From Actinomyces viscosus (GTDB taxonomy: Bacteria; Bacteroidota; Bacteroidia; Flavobacteriales_D; Crocinitomicaceae), in the NCBI GenBank assembly GCA_943326975.2, contig CALPVI020000041.1, positions 1-10,184 of the forward strand: DNA of 10,184 bases. The letters run 5' to 3'. Of the stretch, positions 1 through 6,230 are shown one piece after another; within the stretch, counting starts at the first letter, position 1; the number at the start of each line of letters is the position of its first letter. The translations under genes and the position numbers were made by a program. A model generated the notes under the pieces. That model was not told the origin of the DNA. It did not search any database and worked only from the letters and a program-made list of their open reading frames with translations.

Positions 1-1189
1 AAATGACTGCCATTGAAATTACACGCATACCTACTAATAATGAAGTAGGATCAATATCAAACTTAGGATGATGAACACCATAAATAATTCCTTTCTCTTC
101 ATTTCTGACGCCTAATCTCAAAAAACAAACTGGTTTTTGTTGAGAATAAAAAGCAAAATCTTCAGATGTCATTCGGATTGGCAAGTCTTCTACTTGTTCT
201 TTCCCTAATAATTCTATGGCCTTTGTTTTTAATGCTCTAGTAATCTCAGGATTATTTTCTAAATAGGGATAACCTTTACTAATTCTAACAGTTGCCTTTC
301 CTCCTAAAGAGACAGCTATCATCTTAATTTGTTGCTCAATTAATTCAAGTGCTTCTGCTCTCCAACTTTCGTTTAATGTTCTAAAAGTTCCTTTCAGTAT
401 TACTTTAGAAGGAATCACATTTGTTGCTCCTAGACCTTCAAAATGTCCAAAACTCAATACAGATGGAATTATTGGATCACATCTTCTGCTAACGATTTGT
501 TGAATCGATGTAACAATCGTTGCACCAATTAATATAGGGTCAATTGTTTTATGAGGTGTTGCACCATGCCCTCCTTTCCCATCAATTTCAACATGAATCT
601 CATCAGATGAAGCCATGTAAACTCCCTCTCTAAACCCTACTTTCCCTACTTCCATTTCCGGAAACACATGTAAAGCATATAACTCTTTTACCGTTGGATT
701 TTCAAGCACACCATCTTTAATCATTAAAGTTGCACCTCCTGGATTTTGTTCTTCTCCAGGTTGAAAAATCAACTTAATTGGATTAGGTAAACTATCTTTT
801 ATTTCATTTAAAATTTCAGCAACACCCAAAAGAATAGATGTATGAACATCATGCCCACAAGCGTGCATTACACCATCAACAGTTGACCGGTAAGCAACTT
901 CATTTTCTTCATGTATAGGCAAAGCATCCAAATCTGCACGCAAACCAATACATTGTTGATTTTCAGAATGATGTTTCCCTTTTATTATTCCAACTACACC
1001 CGTACCTCCTACTTGAGTTTGATGAGGAATACCTAGTTCTGTTAACTTCTCAGAAACAAAATTCATTGTATTCATCTCTTGATAAGATAACTCAGGATAT
1101 TTATGCATAAATTCTCTATAACCCTTTACTTTTTCAAAGATCAATTGAGATTTATTTATAATAAAAGATTGAATATTATTGTCGTTCAT
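1..1189 (-). CDS. M20D-family metallo-amidohydrolase (N-acyl-amino-acid hydrolase/carboxypeptidase type), C-terminal end cut by window edge
   Basis: Zinc-type hydrolase that cleaves an N-acyl or peptide bond of an amino-acid derivative, probably in the cytoplasm since no signal peptide is seen. I translated it from the ATG at 1187-1189; 396 codons lie in the window. Family M20D is shown by RADLDALPI (84-92), MHACGHDVHT (108-117, metal ligands C111 and H113), FQPGEE (142-147, general base and metal Glu), YALHV with H174, the dimerisation-domain signature GGHGATPH near 207-214, and a late VHHPKFDID (372-380) carrying the last metal His. Family members are usually about 380-400 residues, so only a few residues should be missing. 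Its start overlaps the end of the upstream TSUP gene by 14 nt, so the two are probably translationally coupled. The exact substrate (hippurate-like, acetyl-amino acid, indole conjugate) cannot be read from the sequence. Confidence 0.93.
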   Translation of the reverse strand, partial: MNDNNIQSFIINKSQLIFEKVKGYREFMHKYPELSYQEMNTMNFVSEKLTELGIPHQTQVGGTGVVGIIKGKHHSENQQCIGLRADLDALPIHEENEVAYRSTVDGVMHACGHDVHTSILLGVAEILNEIKDSLPNPIKLIFQPGEEQNPGGATLMIKDGVLENPTVKELYALHVFPEMEVGKVGFREGVYMASSDEIHVEIDGKGGHGATPHKTIDPILIGATIVTSIQQIVSRRCDPIIPSVLSFGHFEGLGATNVIPSKVILKGTFRTLNESWRAEALELIEQQIKMIAVSLGGKATVRISKGYPYLENNPEITRALKTKAIELLGKEQVEDLPIRMTSEDFAFYSQQKPVCFLRLGVRNEEKGIIYGVHHPKFDIDPTSLLVGMRVISMAVI

Positions 1190-1571
1190 TTGAAAGTGCG
1201 CTATAACCTGAAATAATAAAACGAATTGCTACGTATGCCATTAACAATCCAAAAACAAACTTTACCTTACCAGGCGATAATTTTAATGAAATTTTCGATC
1301 CAAAATAACCCCCGATTAAAAAAGCTAATGCCACTATTAAACCATAAGTCCAGTAAATATTACCTGTTTTGGAATAGTTATGAACTGCAAGTAAACCCGT
1401 TGGAAGCAACAATATAAATAAACTAGTTCCTTGCGCTTGATGTTGTGTTAATCCTAAAAAGTAAACCAAAGCGGGAACGATTACAACGCCTCCTCCAACT
1501 CCAACGAAGCCACTTAAGACACCTGCAATTAAGCCTATAATTAATAATATTATAACTGTTTGTGTAGTCAT
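1176..1571 (-). CDS. Half-length TSUP (TauE/SafE-type) membrane permease
   Basis: Integral inner-membrane protein of the TSUP family, whose members move sulfite, sulfonates or other organic anions. The 131 residues hold the N-terminal half signature: a hydrophobic first helix, then GFVGVGGGVVIVPAL (21-35), then QAQGTSL (46-52). Hydrophobic segments lie at about 5-38, 48-65, 73-92 and 102-120. Full TSUP proteins have about 250 residues with two such repeats; this one has a single repeat and ends in a polar tail (SNERQ). It is not obviously a broken gene, because the stop overlaps the next gene's start by 14 nt, a normal operon junction, so a homodimer of half-size units is the likely arrangement. 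It starts 10 nt after the LuxE-like gene's stop, so the three genes form one transcript. Substrate unknown. Confidence 0.87.
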   Translation of the reverse strand: MTTQTVIILLIIGLIAGVLSGFVGVGGGVVIVPALVYFLGLTQHQAQGTSLFILLLPTGLLAVHNYSKTGNIYWTYGLIVALAFLIGGYFGSKISLKLSPGKVKFVFGLLMAYVAIRFIISGYSALSNERQ

Positions 1572-1581
1572 TTTATAAATT

Positions 1582-2553
1582 TTATTCTACCATTAAATTA
1601 CATCCTCTGATATCGGAATTATCAAACCTTCCCATTAATTTAAAATCATTTCCCAAACGTTGTCCTAGATCTTGTGTTTCAATAAAACTACATGAATAAA
1701 GATTCGCTAAGTCAATAATATTTATTCCACCTGTTTTTCCATCTTCGACATAGTGAAACGGGTCATTTGTTTCTCTAATTAAAATCTGCATCCATGGGGG
1801 CATTTCAAACAACCCATTCTTATCACTATAAGACTGAGAAAACAATTCAGTCATTCCGTATTCAGAAGAAATTGCATCAAGTCGTAATCCCTCTGTAAGT
1901 TTTAAATGCAATTCATCTTTAGTCATTTCTTTTCTGCGACCTTTCATACCACCTGTCTCAATGACTTGTGCTTTTGAAAAATCTATATTCATTTCAGCTA
2001 AATCCAACAATGCATAAGAAACACCAAATACAATCACTTTTTTATTATTCTTTACAGCTATTTTATAACTTTCTATTAATTTACTATAATCATTAAGAAA
2101 GAAACCTGACAAACTATTTTTAGATAATTGAATTAACTTTTCTACCATATAAACAAGACTTGAATTTCCTTGTTCTAGATAATTCGGTAATAAAGCTAAA
2201 ATAACTTGATCTTCAGGATTCCCTATAAAGTTGCGATAAATAATTTCAAAAGATGATTCATACATTCGTTTATTCTGCACTAAATGTCTACTTCTTTGTA
2301 AACCAGTTGTAGCGCTACTCAAAAACTCGAATTCAATAGGTAAATTAATTGTTTTCACCTCATGGGTCTTAAAAAAAGAGATGGGCAAAAAAGGAATTTC
2401 CTGAATATTTGACGGGTCTTTTCTATTTAAACTGTTTACATACTGCGCATAAACCGTACATCTCTCTTTTTGAATATGAAAAACTTCTAATGCTATTTTT
2501 TCAAACTCAGCATTAGAATTTATTGCAAAAATACGTTTTTCAATATTTTTCAT
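1582..2553 (-). CDS. LuxE-type acyl-protein synthetase-like adenylating protein
   Basis: Predicted to activate an acyl chain as acyl-AMP and pass it to a thiol or protein, like the LuxE subunit of fatty-acid reductase; the real substrate is unknown. With the start at 2553 it has 323 residues. Adenylate-forming motifs appear in order: SSATTG (79-84), ETGGMKGRR (199-207), SSEYGMTEL (229-237), TQDLGQR (293-299) and GRFDNSDIRG (308-317). A Cys at 318, five residues from the end, could be the acyl acceptor, as LuxE has a C-terminal catalytic Cys; this is inference. The frame stays open upstream to a TTG at 2622, but that extension only translates the terminator hairpin of the preceding gene, so ATG 2553 (MKNIEKRIF) is chosen. 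It has no LuxC or LuxD partner here. It is first in an operon with the TSUP and M20D genes. Confidence 0.8.
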   Translation of the reverse strand: MKNIEKRIFAINSNAEFEKIALEVFHIQKERCTVYAQYVNSLNRKDPSNIQEIPFLPISFFKTHEVKTINLPIEFEFLSSATTGLQRSRHLVQNKRMYESSFEIIYRNFIGNPEDQVILALLPNYLEQGNSSLVYMVEKLIQLSKNSLSGFFLNDYSKLIESYKIAVKNNKKVIVFGVSYALLDLAEMNIDFSKAQVIETGGMKGRRKEMTKDELHLKLTEGLRLDAISSEYGMTELFSQSYSDKNGLFEMPPWMQILIRETNDPFHYVEDGKTGGINIIDLANLYSCSFIETQDLGQRLGNDFKLMGRFDNSDIRGCNLMVE

Positions 2554-2558
2554 AACCA

Positions 2559-2592
2559 TAAAGGTAGCCAAAAAGTAATTGGTATAAACAAA
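2559..2592 (-). promoter_or_regulatory. Possible Bacteroidota-type promoter for the LuxE-like operon
   Basis: On the minus strand TTTG (2589-2592) is followed by 22 nt and then TACCTTTA (2559-2566), seven of eight matches to TAnnTTTG. The start would fall almost on the ATG at 2553, giving a leaderless or near-leaderless message. The TTTG overlaps the U-tract of the phaC terminator. The match is imperfect, and readthrough from phaC is an alternative. Confidence 0.35.
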
Positions 2593-2624
2593 AATTGCTG
2601 AAAACCATTCGATTTTCAGCAATT
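2585..2624 (-). terminator. Rho-independent terminator of phaC
   Basis: A perfect 12-bp inverted repeat: AATTGCTGAAAA (2593-2604) against TTTTCAGCAATT (2613-2624), with an 8-nt loop. Read on the minus strand the stem is followed at once by a T-rich tail (TTTTTGTTTAT). It begins 22 nt after the phaC stop. There is no T-run on the plus side, so it acts on minus-strand transcripts. Confidence 0.88.
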
Positions 2625-2646
2625 AAAATTAAAAATTGATATTTTA

Positions 2647-3702
2647 TTAATCTCTATCTTTTAACCAATTAGCCACTTTTGGCGCTAACTCTTTTTGAGA
2701 TCTATTCCCAACAAAAACACCAATATGTCCTCCTTCAAAACGATATACTTCATAATCTTTTGTTCCCACATAATCACCTAAAGGTGTTGTTGCAGTAGGT
2801 GGAACCAAATGATCTTCTGTTGCATAAATATTTAAAACAGGCATTTTTAAATTTTTAAGATTCACTTTATGTTCTCCAACAACCAATTCACCTTTGATTA
2901 ATTTATTTTCTTGGTAAAGATCTTCCATGAATTGTAAAAAACATGCCCCAGCTTGATCAGGACTATCTGAAATCCACTTTTCCATTCTTAAGTAGTTGGT
3001 CAATTTCGTTTTATCCTCTAATGAATTCATCAAACCTGAAGATTTATGAAATTTCATCATAGGTTTTAACATTTCAAACCCTTCATTTAAGAAACTTCCA
3101 GGAACAATTCCATCAAACCCTTCAACAACTGCTTTAAAATCCATCTCTTTACTCCATTTAAAAAGCAAACCATCATTGATTGAAAAATCTACTGGAGTAA
3201 CATGCGTAACCAAGTTTTTAATTTTTTCAGGATGAATTGCTGAATAAATCAAACTAAATGTTCCACCTTGACAAATACTTAAAATATTTATTTTATCAAC
3301 TTTGTTTTCATTTCGAACAAAATCAACACAGTTATTTATATATCCATTAATATAATCATCCATTGATAAATATTTATCAATTTTAGTTGGGTATCCCCAA
3401 TCAATTAGATAAACATCTAAACCAGCTTCAAGTAAATTTTTAATATAACTTCTATCAGGCTGTAAATCTAGCATCTGATAAGTATTAACCAAAGCATAAA
3501 CAACTAATACAGGTGTTTTATAAGTTGCTTTTGTATCTCTATTATATCTAAATAATTTTACTTTATCATCTTGAAACACTAATGTTTTAGGAGTAATTGC
3601 AATATCCACCTCTTTAATTTCATTTAATGTTTCAATTCCTTTTACAATTTTAGAAGTATTAGCAGATAATTCTTGAAGAATGTCAATATTATTTAATTTC
3701 AT
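2647..3702 (-). CDS. phaC: Class III poly(3-hydroxyalkanoate) synthase, catalytic subunit PhaC
   Basis: Polymerises (R)-3-hydroxyacyl-CoA (normally 3-hydroxybutyryl-CoA) into PHA on the surface of cytoplasmic granules, in complex with PhaE. The 351-residue length fits class III/IV synthases (about 355), not class I/II (about 560-600). It has an alpha/beta-hydrolase fold with the lipase-like box SICQGG (142-147, nucleophile C144), the Asp in YATEDHLVPP (D297) and the His in GGHIGVF (H326). These sit five residues before the triad known for Allochromatium vinosum PhaC (C149, D302, H331), a constant offset that strongly supports the call. YLIDWGYP (98-105) is another synthase signature. The box begins with Ser rather than Gly, a tolerated variant. 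It lies downstream of phaE, from which a terminator-like hairpin separates it. I see no clear promoter in the 30 nt before the ATG, so it probably depends on readthrough. Confidence 0.96.
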   Translation of the reverse strand: MKLNNIDILQELSANTSKIVKGIETLNEIKEVDIAITPKTLVFQDDKVKLFRYNRDTKATYKTPVLVVYALVNTYQMLDLQPDRSYIKNLLEAGLDVYLIDWGYPTKIDKYLSMDDYINGYINNCVDFVRNENKVDKINILSICQGGTFSLIYSAIHPEKIKNLVTHVTPVDFSINDGLLFKWSKEMDFKAVVEGFDGIVPGSFLNEGFEMLKPMMKFHKSSGLMNSLEDKTKLTNYLRMEKWISDSPDQAGACFLQFMEDLYQENKLIKGELVVGEHKVNLKNLKMPVLNIYATEDHLVPPTATTPLGDYVGTKDYEVYRFEGGHIGVFVGNRSQKELAPKVANWLKDRD

Positions 3703-3726
3703 TTAGAAAACTTTAATTTTTGTTGT

Positions 3727-3755
3727 ATAAAAAAAGGGAAATAAAATTTCCCTTT
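3727..3755 (-). terminator. Terminator-like hairpin between phaE and phaC
   Basis: A perfect 10-bp inverted repeat, AAAGGGAAAT (3733-3742) against ATTTCCCTTT (3746-3755), with a 3-nt loop. On the minus strand it runs straight into seven T residues and then ATAC, a classic intrinsic terminator. It starts 20 nt after the phaE stop and ends about 25 nt before the phaC start, so it likely attenuates transcription into phaC rather than ending the operon. Confidence 0.82.
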
Positions 3756-3775
3756 CTCAAAGTGATAATTAAGAA

Positions 3776-5140
3776 TTAAACCGTTGCTTTTTTTGCAGTT
3801 GTTGTTTTAGTAGCGCTAGTCGTAGTTGTTGTTTTAGCAACATTAACTTTAGCCTCTAATGATTTAATTGTTTTTTTCAAATCATGAATTGTTTGGTACA
3901 ATTCAGTCATTTCAGATTTAACAACTAATGGCAAATGCTCGATTCTAGTTTCAAATTGTTTTTCAATATTTTTCTTTACTTCTAAAGATAAAGTTAAAAC
4001 TTCAGCTTTTAATTTAGAAAACTCATCTGTTCCAAATAATACAGCATAATGTTTTTCATTGATCGCAACCCATTCGTTAAAGAAAGTTTGGAATGTATAG
4101 TTTACATCTTGATTTTGAGTTTTATCAACAATATGTTTACCTACTTCCTCAGCAACTTTTTGACCAGTTGTATACAATAAATATTGAATTTGAGCTAATT
4201 TCACATTGTAAGTAGTTGACTTATCCAATGTTGAAATCAATAATTCAATATTTTCTTTCTCTTTACTATTTGAAACCAATTTCATTGCTGGAGCAAATAA
4301 TTCAGTATAAGAAGTTGATACATTTGTAAATACATCATTTAATTTACCTAAATCATTTGAAAACAAATGAGGAAATTTAGAAGTAAATAATGTCCAAAAC
4401 TCTTGGTATTCTTTCGTTGAATTTTTTTGGTTAGCAAAAAAATCTTGAATCATTTTAGAGTTTGATTCTATCAATGTATTTAAATCATTTTTTTTAAAAA
4501 ACGAAGCAAATGTTTCTTCTGTAATTGTCTTATATTGAGCAGGATCAAATAATGATTTCATGCTGTCAACTGAGAATTTATTATCTTTAAACGCAGTAAA
4601 ATAAGGTTTATAGAAATCTTGTAATTTCAAAAACAACGTATTTGTATTGTAAGTTGTTTGAAATAAATCAGTATTTAAATTTGAAGGCATTGATTTGCTT
4701 AATGTTTCAAACGTAGTATTCAAAGATTTAGTCCAAGATTCAAATAAAGTATTCCACTGACCATAAACTGCATTAAAGCTTTCATTTGTTTCAGTAGTAT
4801 TTTTACCCAAATTAGAAACAGTATTAAAAAAGTTCAAATTAAATTCAGCAGCTTTTTTTACAGCATCTATTTGTTGCTCATAAAGGTTTTTATAAAAATC
4901 TTCTGTTTTAGATTTTGTAGAATGTAAATTCTCCTCAACTCCAGATTTTGTTTTGTTCGTAATATTATTCAAAATTGTTAATTGTGTATCCCACCAATTT
5001 TGGTATATCTCAGAAGATTTCTCTAACGGATTTCCAGATTTGATAGCTTCTTGAAATTTATTAGTAGTATCAACAAGCGTGTCAATAGTTTTTTTCTGCG
5101 TTTCAACGATAGTTTCGAAGATTTCGTTAGTATTATTCAT
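3776..5140 (-). CDS. phaE: Extended class III PHA synthase subunit PhaE-like protein with phasin-like N-terminus and Thr/Lys/Ala tail
   Basis: Expected partner that activates PhaC and coats the granule. Almost entirely helical, with no signal peptide. The PhaE match is in the C-terminal third: FNEWVAINEKHYAVLFGTDEF (354-374), then HLPLVVKSEMTELYQTIHDLKK (402-423), which resembles the conserved Leu-Pro-x(3)-Ser-Glu-Met end of PhaE leading into a heptad coiled coil (about 410-432). Residues 1-150 (for example DAVKKAAEFNLNFFNTVSNL, 92-111) look like amphipathic phasin helices. The protein ends in a low-complexity tail of Lys, Thr and Ala (436-453), recalling the basic tails of PhaF-type phasins but shorter. 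At 454 residues it is about 100 longer than the A. vinosum PhaE. The start ATG at 5140 lies 19 nt after a perfect TAnnTTTG box. The main doubt is whether it should be called PhaE or a PhaE-phasin hybrid; the neighbouring phaC supports PhaE. Confidence 0.83.
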   Translation of the reverse strand: MNNTNEIFETIVETQKKTIDTLVDTTNKFQEAIKSGNPLEKSSEIYQNWWDTQLTILNNITNKTKSGVEENLHSTKSKTEDFYKNLYEQQIDAVKKAAEFNLNFFNTVSNLGKNTTETNESFNAVYGQWNTLFESWTKSLNTTFETLSKSMPSNLNTDLFQTTYNTNTLFLKLQDFYKPYFTAFKDNKFSVDSMKSLFDPAQYKTITEETFASFFKKNDLNTLIESNSKMIQDFFANQKNSTKEYQEFWTLFTSKFPHLFSNDLGKLNDVFTNVSTSYTELFAPAMKLVSNSKEKENIELLISTLDKSTTYNVKLAQIQYLLYTTGQKVAEEVGKHIVDKTQNQDVNYTFQTFFNEWVAINEKHYAVLFGTDEFSKLKAEVLTLSLEVKKNIEKQFETRIEHLPLVVKSEMTELYQTIHDLKKTIKSLEAKVNVAKTTTTTSATKTTTAKKATV

Positions 5141-5159
5141 TTCTTTAATTATTTTTTTA

Positions 5160-5190
5160 CAAATTTATGATATTATTATTTATTATACAA
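5160..5190 (-). promoter_or_regulatory. Bacteroidota-type promoter for phaE
   Basis: On the minus strand TTG (5188-5190), 20 nt, then TAAATTTG (5160-5167), a perfect TAnnTTTG box with spacing in the reported range for this phylum. Predicted transcription starts near 5153, giving a leader of about a dozen nt before the ATG at 5140. This lets phaE be transcribed independently of phaB. Confidence 0.6.
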
Positions 5191-5195
5191 CATTA

Positions 5196-5240
5196 AATCA
5201 ATTAATTATAAATGATTTTCACTTATATAATTAGTTGATT
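5196..5240 (-). other. Long inverted repeat directly after phaB, upstream of the phaE promoter
   Basis: Two 15-nt arms (5196-5210 and 5226-5240) are complementary at 14 of 15 positions around a 15-nt loop. On the minus strand the stem begins 2 nt after the phaB stop codon. It is all A/T-rich and has no good T-tract after it, so it is a poor terminator. It could protect the 3' end of phaB mRNA, mark a processing site, or be an operator for the phaE promoter that begins 6 nt beyond it. Confidence 0.6.
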
Positions 5241-5242
5241 AT

Positions 5243-5989
5243 CTACAACATATACAAACCGCCATTTATATTTAGACTTTGTCCAGTAATATATGCAGAT
5301 TCAATTAAAAACTTTACTCCTTTAGCAATATCGCTTGGCAAACCTAATCTATTTACTGGTATTTTTGAAATAATTGAGTTCAAAACTTCTTCAGGCATAG
5401 CATTAACCATATCTGTACCAATAAATCCAGGACAAATTGTATTGACAGTTATCCCTGATTTTGCTGTTTCTAATGCCAAAGATTTTGAAAAACCAATCAA
5501 GCCAGCCTTTGCTGCCGCGTAGTTTGTTTGACCAAAACCACCTGATTGACCTATCACTGAGCTTATATTTATAATCCTTCCAAATTTTTGCTCCAACATA
5601 TTAGGTAAAGCCAATTTAGTTGTATTAAAAACACTACTCAAATTAGTGTCAATTACAGCATTCCATTCATCAAGTTCCATCTTCCTAAATGATCTATCTC
5701 TGGTAATTCCAGCATTATTGATTAAAACATCCACTATTCCGACTTTTTCTTGAATCTCTTTAAATAGACGCTCACTCTCCTCTGCATGTGCAATATTTGC
5801 TTGTAATGCAATTGCCTGCCCCCCTTTCTCTTTAATTTGTTCGACAATATTTTCTGCTTCAGAAGCACTATGGTTATAATTCACAATAACGAAATAACCT
5901 TCTTTGCCTAACTCTAAAGCAATAGCGGCTCCTATTCCCCTTGAACCACCTGTTACTAATACATTTTTACTTTTTCCTTCTGTAGTCAT
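5243..5989 (-). CDS. phaB: Acetoacetyl-CoA reductase PhaB (short-chain dehydrogenase)
   Basis: Reduces acetoacetyl-CoA to (R)-3-hydroxybutyryl-CoA with NADPH in the cytoplasm, the monomer step before PhaC. The 248 residues show the SDR cofactor loop TGGSRGIG (13-20), NNAG (91-94), catalytic N116, S144, Y157 and K161, and PGFIGTDM (187-194). PhaB and FabG are close relatives; the stretch GFGQTNYAAAKAG (151-163), with FGQTNY rather than the GQANY of FabG, and the location next to phaE and phaC favour PhaB. The Arg after the Ser in the glycine loop is usual in NADPH-using enzymes of this group. The ATG at 5989 is the only sensible start. The likely promoter is about 125 nt upstream, leaving a long structured leader. 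It is separated from phaE by 102 nt that hold an inverted repeat and a second promoter. Confidence 0.88.
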   Translation of the reverse strand: MTTEGKSKNVLVTGGSRGIGAAIALELGKEGYFVIVNYNHSASEAENIVEQIKEKGGQAIALQANIAHAEESERLFKEIQEKVGIVDVLINNAGITRDRSFRKMELDEWNAVIDTNLSSVFNTTKLALPNMLEQKFGRIINISSVIGQSGGFGQTNYAAAKAGLIGFSKSLALETAKSGITVNTICPGFIGTDMVNAMPEEVLNSIISKIPVNRLGLPSDIAKGVKFLIESAYITGQSLNINGGLYML

Positions 5990-6011
5990 AATTTATTTTC
6001 AGTTAAAACAG

Positions 6012-6021
6012 TGTAACTTAT
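6012..6021 (+). repeat. TGTAACTTAT motif, copy 1 (phaB-proximal)
   Basis: Ten bases identical, in opposite orientation, to copy 2 at 6221-6230. It overlaps a local dyad AACTTA-TGT-TAAGTT (6015-6029). It lies in the predicted 5' leader of phaB, 23 nt before the start codon. Candidate regulator or RNA-structure site. Confidence 0.5.
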
Positions 6022-6056
6022 GTTAAGTTTTTTTTCAGAATTCAGTTCGAATTAAA

Positions 6057-6078
6057 TATTTTTTTTTGAAAAAAAATA
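6057..6078. repeat. A/T palindrome in the phaB leader
   Basis: A perfect 10-bp inverted repeat of TA followed by eight T, a 2-nt loop (TG), then eight A followed by TA. It contains only A:T pairs, so as RNA it is a weak hairpin; as DNA it would be an intrinsically curved or nucleosome-like rigid A-tract. It falls inside the predicted phaB leader. Confidence 0.55.
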
Positions 6079-6094
6079 GATTTAAAAAAAATAT

Positions 6095-6168
6095 AACAAA
6101 TACTTAATTCTGAACAAATATAAAACTGAAAATTAATTTAAACAAATAAATATTCTACCTAACAAATA
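6095..6168. repeat. Four direct copies of AACAAATA
   Basis: Copies begin at 6095, 6113, 6141 and 6161, all in the same orientation, within 74 nt. On the minus strand each reads TATTTGTT, so copies two and three overlap the -7 and -33 boxes of the proposed phaB promoter. They may be an iterated operator, or partly just promoter-like words in A+T-rich DNA. Confidence 0.55.
6115..6146 (-). promoter_or_regulatory. Bacteroidota-type promoter for phaB
   Basis: On the minus strand TTTG (6143-6146), 20 nt, then TATATTTG (6115-6122). Both boxes match the consensus perfectly and the spacing is typical. The predicted start near 6108 gives a leader of roughly 118 nt that contains the palindrome and the dyad described separately. 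Other TAnnTTTG words in this spacer lack a partner box. Confidence 0.6.
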
Positions 6169-6220
6169 GAATAAAGCAAAAGTTTAAATTTCAATCAAAT
6201 ATATTTAATACTATGTAATG

Positions 6221-6230
6221 ATAAGTTACA
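6221..6230 (-). repeat. TGTAACTTAT motif, copy 2 (inverted)
   Basis: Reads ATAAGTTACA on the plus strand, the exact reverse complement of copy 1, about 200 nt away. It sits in a local dyad ATGTAA-7nt-TTACAT (6213-6231), as copy 1 sits in its own dyad. It lies upstream of both divergent promoters' expected regions, 160 nt before phaJ. Confidence 0.5.

Noticed and set aside
1226..1417. 63-codon plus-strand ORF inside the TSUP gene
   Set aside because: It lies antisense to a convincing TSUP coding frame, has no recognisable motif and no promoter or ribosome site.
2554..2622. N-terminal extension of the LuxE-like gene from TTG 2622
   Set aside because: The extension encodes the phaC terminator hairpin and U-tract; the conserved-looking protein begins at ATG 2553.
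5235..5522. 95-codon plus-strand ORF opposite phaB
   Set aside because: Antisense shadow of the phaB C-terminal half; the SDR frame on the other strand has all its catalytic motifs.
6012..6035. Plus-strand terminator formed by AACTTA-TGT-TAAGTT and eight T
   Set aside because: The stem is only 6 bp, has one G:C pair per arm, and no plus-strand gene ends there; kept as a dyad in the phaB leader instead.
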